The translations under genes and the position numbers were made by a program. DNA of 64,000 nt from CALMEC01 sp964393105 (GTDB taxonomy: Bacteria; Actinomycetota; Thermoleophilia; Miltoncostaeales; Miltoncostaeaceae): the NCBI GenBank assembly GCA_964393105.1, contig CAYMSM010000040.1, forward strand, positions 1 to 64,000. The letters are read 5' to 3'. The notes beneath the pieces are model-generated. The model worked only from the letters and a program-made list of their open reading frames with translations. It did no database searches and was not told the DNA's origin. Shown here in pieces: positions 57,734-64,000 of this stretch (position 1 is the first letter of the stretch; each line of letters starts with the position of its first letter).

Positions 57734-59281
57734 ATGTGGCGATGTCGGACGTTGACGGTGCTCGTCGGCTTCGTGGCCCTCGGCATCGCGACCGGGGCAC
57801 TCGGCGCGACCGGCAAGCCCGTCGTCCCGGCGGACAATCCGCCCCGGGAGATCAAGCCGATACGAGATGCGGGGCTCGTGTGTCGCACGGATACGCCCAA
57901 CTTCCGCGCCTGGTGGGGCGAGACGCCCGGAGCCGTCGGCGCAGCCCCTGGGGCCGACGGCAACTGCACCACGTTGCCTCCCGTCGTCCCGGACACGCTG
58001 GCGGTGGCAGAGGCGATTCGACTGGCATCGAACGCAGCCGGCTTTCCCGCCATCGTCGGCGACCGGGCACTCGTGTTCAGGCGCGACGGCGTGTGGTACC
58101 GGCGCACCGTGCGCACCCGGCCGACGGCTCGGGCGACAACGCTCGGTCGGATCGCACCGACGACCCGCGGACGCCTGCTCGCCGGTCTGCGCGCGACCGA
58201 GCGCAAGCGTGTCTACCGCGGGCTCCCCTCCCGTCTTGTCAGGCGGCTCAAGAGCGACGTCACGCGAGCGCTTTCCGGACGACCCCGGGACTTCGTCGGC
58301 GGTGACCGCCGGGTGGACGTCATGTTCGACGGCACCGGCGCCACTGGACTCGTCAACCCCACCGTCGTCGGTCGGGCTCCGTGCACGCAGTCGGTCGCCA
58401 CATCGGGGCGCAGGGCGTTCGTGTCGGGATCATTCATCCTCTTCACCCCGGATGCCGCCGTACCACGGGCAGTCCTCGCCCACGAGCTCTTCCACACCGT
58501 CCAATGCATCCTGGGCCTGCCCGGGGGCACACCCGCGCTCGTCGGCGAGGGCACCGCGGAGTGGCACGCCGCGACCTTCGAGCCCGTCGATTTCGCCGGT
58601 GCGCAGATCGCTCAGGGCAACGCTGTGAGCGTCACCGGTGGGGCGGCCCGGGCCATCTCGTTCTGCAACAACTTCGATCCGACCAGCACCACCGGCTTGG
58701 ACGGCTACCGCGCTTTCGGCGTCTGGTCCGCGCTCGAGATCGCCTCGCCGGGAACGGTCCTGGGGGTGCTGACCGCGGGCGCCGCCACGCCGTTCGCCAC
58801 GACGCAAGCGGTCATCGGCCACATCGGTGATGCGCGCTGGTCGGAGGCGCTGCTTGTGGCGACGCGCGAGATCTGCGGCAACCTCCGCACCCCGTCGGGA
58901 CAGACGGTGTTCCCACCGGGGATCCGCGTGTTCTTCGGCGCCAATCCTGGCACGCCGGGCGCGCAACCAGCCGCCCCGGCCATGGTCACGCTGGCGCCAG
59001 GCGGGGTCCGGTCGATCCCCGTCGGCTGGCCTCCCACAGACCCGCCTTCCACGACAGTGACGCTCCAGGTCACGGCTCCCGGGATCGACCCGGCGACAGT
59101 CGCCGCGCGCACGTTCGTCCACGTCGCAGGTGCGCTCGCCCCTGTCGGCCCGGACGCCACCGGCAGCGCCGCCATGCTGTCGGGCGCCCAGGTCACGGCA
59201 CAGGGCGGAGCGGTGACCATGGCAAACCCCTCCAGCGTCGCCCCGCTCACGATCACGGTGAGCGTGACCATGACCCCTTGA
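57734..59281 (+). CDS. Secreted HExxH protein, putative zinc metallopeptidase
   Basis: A 515-residue exported protein: signal peptide MWRCRTLTVLVGFVALGIAT (then GALGATG), a roughly 220-residue N-terminal domain, and the gluzincin-like motif VLAHELFHTVQ followed about 25 residues later by GEGTAEWHA (third zinc ligand Glu). The C-terminal 120 residues are Pro/Thr/Val-rich and beta-like (TVTLQVTAPGIDPATVAART), perhaps a binding domain. No named family is recognised. The substrate is unknown. Confidence 0.8.
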   Translation: MWRCRTLTVLVGFVALGIATGALGATGKPVVPADNPPREIKPIRDAGLVCRTDTPNFRAWWGETPGAVGAAPGADGNCTTLPPVVPDTLAVAEAIRLASNAAGFPAIVGDRALVFRRDGVWYRRTVRTRPTARATTLGRIAPTTRGRLLAGLRATERKRVYRGLPSRLVRRLKSDVTRALSGRPRDFVGGDRRVDVMFDGTGATGLVNPTVVGRAPCTQSVATSGRRAFVSGSFILFTPDAAVPRAVLAHELFHTVQCILGLPGGTPALVGEGTAEWHAATFEPVDFAGAQIAQGNAVSVTGGAARAISFCNNFDPTSTTGLDGYRAFGVWSALEIASPGTVLGVLTAGAATPFATTQAVIGHIGDARWSEALLVATREICGNLRTPSGQTVFPPGIRVFFGANPGTPGAQPAAPAMVTLAPGGVRSIPVGWPPTDPPSTTVTLQVTAPGIDPATVAARTFVHVAGALAPVGPDATGSAAMLSGAQVTAQGGAVTMANPSSVAPLTITVSVTMTP

Positions 59282-59335
59282 CCTGAGCGGAGCGGATGGT
59301 CGAGAATCTTGGTTCGAAAAGGGGGGGGCTCCACC

Positions 59336-60238
59336 ATGCGAACCGACGTGACAATCCCGAGTTGCGGGCTCGAGCTGGCAGGCTGGCTCTACGTCCCAGA
59401 CGGCATGAAAAAGAAGGAGACCCGGCCCGCCATCGTGATGGCGCATGGCCTGTCGGCCGTCAAGGAGATGTACCTCGACGCCTTCGCGGAGCGCTTCTGC
59501 GCAGCGGGCTTCGTCGTGACCGTCTTCGATTACCGCAACCAGGGAGCCTCGCCGGGCGAGCCGCGGGGGCAGATCTTTCCGGACGACCAGCATGACGACT
59601 ACCGCAACGCGATCACGTGGACACAGACCCGGTCCGAAGTCGACGCCGACCGTATCGGCATCTGGGGATCGAGCTACTCGGGTGGCCACGTGATCCAGGT
59701 CGCGGCGTTCGACCGTCGCGTCAAGTGCGCCGCCTGCCAGGTGCCGCTCGTCGACGGCATCGAGAATGTCCGTAGGCTCGTCCGAGCCGACGTGGTTCCC
59801 GCGTTCCGTGCGCTCCTCAACGAGGAGCGTGCCGCCCGCGCGACCGACCCCGGCAAGGTCAGCTACTTCCCGGTGGTCTCGGAGGACTGCAACGGATGTG
59901 TGCTCCCCACGCCCGACTCGTGGGCGTGGTTTTCTGAGACCGGCAAGACGCGCGCCCCGAACTGGAAGAACGAGATGACGTGGGAATCCGTGGAGAAGCT
60001 CATCGAGTACCGCCCGGGCGCGCACATCCACCTGATCTCCCCCACCCCGTTCTTGATGGTCGTCGCGAGCGACGACGTGCTGACACCGACGGACCTCGCG
60101 CTCGCAGTGTTCCAGAGCGCGCGTGAGCCCAAGAAGCTCGTCGTGCTGCCTGGAGGTCACTTCGACGCATATGTCGAGCCGCACATCGAACGCTCCGCCG
60201 GCGCGGCGATCGATTGGTTCACCACGCACCTGATCTGA
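59336..60238 (+). CDS. Alpha/beta hydrolase, dienelactone/peptidase-like
   Basis: A 300-residue cytoplasmic hydrolase with MAHGLSAVKEMYLDAFAERF, VFDYRNQGASPGEPRG, nucleophile GIWGSSYSGGHVIQVAA (Ser in GxSxxGG), acid VVASDDVLTPTD and His LPGGHFDAYVEP, so a complete triad. The Ser motif recalls X-Pro dipeptidyl peptidase/DLH-type enzymes. The substrate is unknown. ATG at 59336 follows a G-rich Shine-Dalgarno. Confidence 0.87.
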   Translation: MRTDVTIPSCGLELAGWLYVPDGMKKKETRPAIVMAHGLSAVKEMYLDAFAERFCAAGFVVTVFDYRNQGASPGEPRGQIFPDDQHDDYRNAITWTQTRSEVDADRIGIWGSSYSGGHVIQVAAFDRRVKCAACQVPLVDGIENVRRLVRADVVPAFRALLNEERAARATDPGKVSYFPVVSEDCNGCVLPTPDSWAWFSETGKTRAPNWKNEMTWESVEKLIEYRPGAHIHLISPTPFLMVVASDDVLTPTDLALAVFQSAREPKKLVVLPGGHFDAYVEPHIERSAGAAIDWFTTHLI

Positions 60239-60326
60239 GTCGCCGCGGGCGCTCTGAGCGTCAAGCGACACGACATGCGTCTGGCGCATCGTTGACACCG
60301 TTCGAGGTAGGTGGAAGCCTCGCCCT

Positions 60327-61529
60327 GTGCGTGAACTTTCGGCGTCCTTTCGACCGCGCCCGGTTGTGCGCGACTCGCCCGGCGCCCGGGCTGTGCGTCC
60401 GGCACGACGATGGGGCGCAGTCGTCGGGACCCTTATCGCAGCTGCCGCGATCGCCGTCTCGGCTCCCCTCGCGGTGGGCGCACCCACAGGTCTCGTGGTG
60501 AGCACGAGTTCAAACCGGGCAAACCCGGTCGCTCTGGGCGGGGCGTCCCTGAGCGGCAACCGGTATATCTTCGTCACCGGGTACTCGCTGGCCCGGCGCG
60601 TGCGGTTCACGCTCGACGGCGGGTCGTCGGTGACGCGGTCCTCGCCGTTCGACTACGCCGGCACGAGAACCAACGGGCGGGCGAACGCCCTCGACACCAC
60701 CCGCCTCGTCGACGGATCGCACACGCTCACCGCGACGGTCACCCGAAGCAGTGGGGCCGTGATCGCCAACCTGGTGGGAACGTTCACGGTCACCAATCAG
60801 GCCCCGGCGCCGCCTTCCCCACCGCCACCCCCTGTGGTGACGAGCAACTTCGTCGTTCCTGCGTACTTCTACCCGGGCGCATACTGGACCCGGATGTGCG
60901 CGAGCCTGCCAACGGGAGCAATCGCCATCATGAATCCCAGCTCCGGCCCGGGGACCGCCACGGATGCCGCGTACACGGCCGCGGTCACCGACTGCCGTTT
61001 GCGGGGGATCAGGGTCATCGGATATGTCCACACGTCCTACGGGTTCCGGACCGCCAGCGACGTGCGCGCGGAGGTAGACGCGTACTTCGCTCGGTACCCC
61101 GTCGACGGAATCTTCTTCGACGAGGCTTCGGCTGACCCGAACACCCAGTCGTACTACGCATCGCTCTACCAGTACGTCCATGCCAAGAGCACCGGCTTGT
61201 TGACGGTCGTCACCAACCCGGGCGTTGCCGCCGCGACGCCCTGGCAACTCGACGGCGGTACGGCGGACATCGTGAACGTCTTCGAGGGGAGCCCGTCTTC
61301 GTTCGGCTCGTGGAGCCCACCTGCCTGGGTCGCCGGGCGTAACCCAGCGAGCCTCGCGGCCATCATCTACGCGGCGGAGACGACGTTCGTCATGCAGACG
61401 GCGTGCGCCCGGGCCAAGAGCCTCAACCTCGGCTGGACGTACGTCACCACGGACGTGCTCCCCAACCCGTTCGACATCCTGCCCGCAGACTCATACTGGT
61501 CGGCCGAACTCTCTGCCTGCGGTCCTTGA
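60327..61529 (+). CDS. Secreted spherulation-specific family 4 (Spherulin 4-like) protein
   Basis: A 400-residue exported protein: signal sequence near residues 30-55 (VVGTLIAAAAIAVSAPLAVG), an Ig-like domain (RVRFTLDGGSSVTRSSPFDY, LVDGSHTLTATVTRSSGAV), a Pro-rich linker, and from about 175 a TIM barrel with VPAYFYPGAYWTRMCASLPT, GIRVIGYVHTSYGFRTASDV, YPVDGIFFDEASADPN and GWTYVTTDVLPNPFDILPAD. The last region matches spherulin-4/Sph3-type glycoside hydrolase-like proteins; Asp and Glu of FFDEAS would be the acids. Probably acts on extracellular polysaccharide, by family analogy. GTG start. Confidence 0.85.
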   Translation: MRELSASFRPRPVVRDSPGARAVRPARRWGAVVGTLIAAAAIAVSAPLAVGAPTGLVVSTSSNRANPVALGGASLSGNRYIFVTGYSLARRVRFTLDGGSSVTRSSPFDYAGTRTNGRANALDTTRLVDGSHTLTATVTRSSGAVIANLVGTFTVTNQAPAPPSPPPPPVVTSNFVVPAYFYPGAYWTRMCASLPTGAIAIMNPSSGPGTATDAAYTAAVTDCRLRGIRVIGYVHTSYGFRTASDVRAEVDAYFARYPVDGIFFDEASADPNTQSYYASLYQYVHAKSTGLLTVVTNPGVAAATPWQLDGGTADIVNVFEGSPSSFGSWSPPAWVAGRNPASLAAIIYAAETTFVMQTACARAKSLNLGWTYVTTDVLPNPFDILPADSYWSAELSACGP

Positions 61530-61594
61530 TTCCAGCCGCGGTCAGCGTTTGGGTGGCCCGAAGGGCCGCGAGTGGGGCCTGGATGCGGTGCTGA

Positions 61595-61615
61595 GTCCGC
61601 AACGGAGGTGCGGAC
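61595..61615. repeat. GTCCGC hairpin, first copy
   Basis: GTCCGC-aacggaggt-GCGGAC (61595-61615) lies 65 bp after the spherulin-like gene and is nearly identical to the core of the palindrome at 61848-61870 (one base differs). It may terminate the upstream transcript. Confidence 0.6.
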
Positions 61616-61685
61616 AGTTGTGCCCCCGGCGGCCGCTCGATCGCCCGAGGAGTCGCGCAGATGAAGCCCTCAGTGACGGGCTCTT

Positions 61686-61870
61686 AGCCTGGATCCACCG
61701 ACAATCGTGGATGCGGGGCGTGCGGGCGCCGAGTCAGGCGGGTGCGGGGGAGCACCCGCAGGGTGCATCCTTCGGGTTGACCCCGAACCCGCATGGCGAC
61801 GGCGATCCGCGCGCATCCGCGCCGCGAGGGGCGGTGGATCCAGGCTTAGTCCGCACCGGAGGTGCGGACT
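61686..61870. repeat. Inverted-repeat element with internal hairpins next to the MarR gene
   Basis: AGCCTGGATCCACCG (61686-61700) is perfectly complementary to 61832-61846, enclosing 131 bp. Inside are further complements: GGATGCG (61709-61715) with 61812-61818, GCGGGTGC (61738-61745) with 61752-61759, and CGGGTT (61773-61778) with 61786-61791. The right arm ends on the MarR stop codon and abuts a 10-bp palindrome AGTCCGCACC (61848-61857) / 61861-61870 inside the MarR coding end. It could be a MITE or a branched RNA. The rest of 61530-61685 shows no gene. Confidence 0.6.
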
Positions 61871-62349
61871 TGGGCGAGTATCCCGATGAGCTGGGTCGCG
61901 TCGTTCTCGGTCAGGCCGGCGAACGCGCCGAAGCCGGCGTCGCCGAGCGCGTGCGAGGACTCATCCACGAGCGCCCGTCCCGCCTCGGTGACGTAGACGA
62001 GTGAGACGCGCCCGTCCGCGGGGTCCGGGCGGCGCTCGACGAGCCCTGCCTCCTCGAGCTTGTCGACCAGGTAGGTCACGCTCGATCCATGCACCATCAG
62101 CAGGTCACGAAGGCGCATCGTCGGCAGGCAGCCGGCGCGCGTGAACGAGAGGAGCAGCAGCACCTCGTACCGCGAGACGTTGAGCCCGAAGGGTCGCAGC
62201 ACCGACTCGATTGAGCGCATCGCCACGCTGTAGGCGCGGATCAGCGAGACGAGCCCGGAGAACCCTTGGGCGTCGGGATAGCGCTCTGCCCAGTGACGTA
62301 CAGCCTCCTGAACCGGATCTCGTGAACGAACGCTGTCGTCGTGACGCAC
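61846..62349 (-). CDS. MarR-family transcriptional regulator
   Basis: A 167-residue winged-helix protein: SVLRPFGLNVSRYEVLLLLS, MRLRDLLMVHGSSVTYLVDK (recognition helix), LEEAGLVERRPDPADGRVSL (wing) and a C-terminal dimerisation helix. GTG start at 62349. It is divergent from the methylmalonyl-CoA mutase gene with 103 bp between them, containing two identical-spacing palindromes, so it probably represses that gene and itself. The ligand may be an acyl-CoA or carboxylate (inference). Confidence 0.93.
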   Translation of the reverse strand: MRHDDSVRSRDPVQEAVRHWAERYPDAQGFSGLVSLIRAYSVAMRSIESVLRPFGLNVSRYEVLLLLSFTRAGCLPTMRLRDLLMVHGSSVTYLVDKLEEAGLVERRPDPADGRVSLVYVTEAGRALVDESSHALGDAGFGAFAGLTENDATQLIGILAQVRTSGAD

Positions 62350-62364
62350 GCGGGCCTCTCAGAG

Positions 62365-62417
62365 TTGACAGATGTTCGGGTTTCCGAATACTATCGTGTT
62401 GTTGCTCGGAACTCCGA
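62365..62417 (+). promoter_or_regulatory. Promoter with two MarR-type operators
   Basis: TTGACA (62365-62370) and TACTAT (62389-62394) with 18-nt spacing form a good promoter for the mutase. TCGG-N4-CCGA occurs at 62376-62387, inside the spacer, and again at 62406-62417, near the expected start site, exactly 30 bp apart (about three helical turns). This fits two regulator dimers on the same face. Confidence 0.75.
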
Positions 62418-62452
62418 ATAATTCGTTTCCCCCCGCATCGAGGACGCACCTG

Positions 62453-64000
62453 ATGGCCGTCACTACCTCGCCCGGACGTCAGATAACGGCGGCCGTGACG
62501 GCGCCGGCCGTGAGCCTGTCGGGCGTCACGGTGCCGGCGGCCGTGACCTCGCCGCCGCCGTCCCCGCCTCCCCCGCCTGGCGAGTTCCCATATACACGCG
62601 GCCTGTATCCCGAGATGTACAGGTCCCGGCTGTGGACGATGCGCATGTTCGCCGGGTTCGGTTCGCCCGAGGACACCAACGCGCGCTTCAAGCTCCTGCT
62701 GGGCCAAGGGCAGACCGGACTTTCGACGGCGTTCGACATGCCCACGCTGATGGGGTATGACCCCGACCACCCGCTGGCCCTGGGCGAGGTGGGCCGCGAG
62801 GGCGTCTCGGTGGCCCACCTGGGCGACATGCGCCGCCTGTTCGAAGGGATCGACCTGGGCGCGGTATCGACCTCGCTGACGATCTCGGGCCCCGCACCCG
62901 TGGCCCTGGCGCTGTTCATCGCGGCGGCCGAGGAGTCGGGCATCGCGCGGGCTGACCTGCGCGGGACGCTGCAGACCGACATCCTCAAGGAGTTCATCGC
63001 CCAGAAGGAGTGGATCGTCCCGGAGCGGCCGGGAATGCGGCTCGTGGGCGACCTGATCGCGTTCTGCACAGACGAGATGCCGCTGTGGCACCCGATCTCG
63101 GTCTCGGGATACCACATCCGCGAGGCCGGGGCGACCGCGGCGCAGGAACTTGCGTTCACCTTGGCCGACGGCGTTGCATACGTCCAAGAACTCGTCGACC
63201 GCGGCCTGGACCCCGATACGTTTCTCCCGCGCTTCTCGTTCTTCTTCAACTGCCACATCGACCTGTTCGAGGAGGTCGCCAAGATCCGGGCGGCGCGACG
63301 GTTGTGGGCGACGATGATGAGCGAGCGCTTCGGCGCCAAGGACCGCAGGTCGCTGCAGCTTCGCACTCACTGCCAGACCTCAGGTGTCTCCCTGACCGCC
63401 CAGCAGCCCCTTGTCAACATCGCCCGCACGGCGATCGAGGCGCTGGCGGGCGTGCTGGCCGGCACGCAGTCGCTCCACACGAACTCCTACGACGAGACGC
63501 TGGCCCTGCCGACCGAGCAGGCCGCCTCCATCGCGCTTCGCACCCAACAGGTCCTGGCCTACGAGACGGGTGCCGCGAGCGTCGCCGATCCGCTGGGCGG
63601 ATCGTGGTATGTCGAGCGCCTGACCGACGAGATCGAGGCGCAGGCGCGCCATTACATCGAGCAGATCGACGCGCGCGGTGGCATGGTCGCGGCGGTCGAG
63701 CAGGGTTACCCACAGGCCGAGATCGCCGACAGCGCCTACGCCTACCAGCGGGCGGTCGAATCGGGCGAGCGCATCGTGGTGGGCGTCAATGCGTTCACGA
63801 CCGACGAGGATGCGTCGGTTGAGCTGCACCACTTGGACCCCGAGACCGAAGCGCACCAAGTCGCGCTGGTGCGGGCGCACCGGACGGCGCGCAACGGCGA
63901 CGCCTGCCAACATGCGCTGGACCGCCTGCGGGCGGCATGTCAGGGAGCCGACAACGTGATGCCGCACCTGATCGACGCGGCACGGACAGGAGCGACTATG
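62453..64000 (+). CDS. Methylmalonyl-CoA mutase large subunit, 3' end outside the window
   Basis: 516 codons are visible without a stop. After an unusual Ala/Val/Pro-rich start (PPPSPPPPPGEFPYTRGLYP), the mutase barrel follows: MYRSRLWTMRMFAGFGSPED, LLLGQGQTGLSTAFDMPTLM, DILKEFIAQKEWIVPE, RTHCQTSGVSLTAQQPLVN and TNSYDETLALPTEQAASIAL. It belongs to the acyl-CoA mutase family that rearranges methylmalonyl-CoA and succinyl-CoA; isobutyryl- or ethylmalonyl-CoA mutases are alternatives. The cobalamin domain, if fused or separate, is not visible. Divergent from its probable MarR regulator. Confidence 0.92.
   Translation, partial: MAVTTSPGRQITAAVTAPAVSLSGVTVPAAVTSPPPSPPPPPGEFPYTRGLYPEMYRSRLWTMRMFAGFGSPEDTNARFKLLLGQGQTGLSTAFDMPTLMGYDPDHPLALGEVGREGVSVAHLGDMRRLFEGIDLGAVSTSLTISGPAPVALALFIAAAEESGIARADLRGTLQTDILKEFIAQKEWIVPERPGMRLVGDLIAFCTDEMPLWHPISVSGYHIREAGATAAQELAFTLADGVAYVQELVDRGLDPDTFLPRFSFFFNCHIDLFEEVAKIRAARRLWATMMSERFGAKDRRSLQLRTHCQTSGVSLTAQQPLVNIARTAIEALAGVLAGTQSLHTNSYDETLALPTEQAASIALRTQQVLAYETGAASVADPLGGSWYVERLTDEIEAQARHYIEQIDARGGMVAAVEQGYPQAEIADSAYAYQRAVESGERIVVGVNAFTTDEDASVELHHLDPETEAHQVALVRAHRTARNGDACQHALDRLRAACQGADNVMPHLIDAARTGATM

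Overview
The window is 64 kb of high-GC bacterial chromosome without rRNA, tRNA, CRISPR or prophage. Dense head-to-tail genes with 4-bp overlaps, GTG/TTG starts, a SepIVA-like coiled-coil protein beside coaD/yceD, PadR and MarR regulators, and the order trpS-scpA-scpB-rluB-aroH-hisC-aroF-tyrA-aroA-cmk-plsC-der suggest an actinobacterium, most likely a deep-branching class such as Thermoleophilia. That placement is inferred from gene order and composition, not from a marker gene.

Layout. (1) 1-210 is the start of ffh, and 15111-26201 (minus) carries the conserved block recG-rsmD-coaD-sepIVA-like-yceD-rpmF-plsX-acpP-rnc-smc-ftsY. (2) Between ftsY and ffh, normally neighbours, lie about 15 kb of accessory genes: a MazEF-type toxin-antitoxin pair, a quinone-oxidoreductase-like enzyme, a 1,830-residue single-chain biotin carboxylase/carboxyltransferase divergent from a KASIII-type condensing enzyme with an unusual N-terminal domain, and a polyhydroxyalkanoate (PHA) cluster: phaQ-like repressor, phaJ-like hydratase, phaB, phaC, phasin, XRE regulator and a second phasin with a basic tail. 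No thiolase (phaA) is present. (3) 26265-52203 is mostly one minus-strand housekeeping tract: riboflavin genes, rpe, rsmB, fmt, def, priA, a DUF3352-like lipoprotein, der, plsC, cmk, aroA, then tyrA, aroF and hisC. It is interrupted at 44.9-48.9 kb by plus-strand accessory genes and a strongly structured non-coding region. (4) 52.4-56.9 kb has a peroxiredoxin, a repeat-rich gap, and aroH-rluB-scpB-scpA-trpS. (5) 56.9-61.5 kb encodes plus-strand membrane or secreted proteins. (6) The end carries a MarR regulator divergent from a truncated methylmalonyl-CoA mutase gene, with paired operator-like palindromes between them.

Most interesting signals. The ACC plus KASIII plus PhaB plus PhaC set could make polyhydroxybutyrate from malonyl-CoA by decarboxylative condensation instead of by thiolase. 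A candidate structured RNA at 46656-46835 combines a Shine-Dalgarno-presenting hairpin, a 10-codon reading frame, a long interrupted helix and a very strong intrinsic terminator. Two housekeeping genes are broken as read: rnc by a one-base frameshift and ribD by an in-frame TAG. Palindromes recur at gene ends, and a 45-bp intergenic repeat occurs in two inverted copies 52 kb apart.
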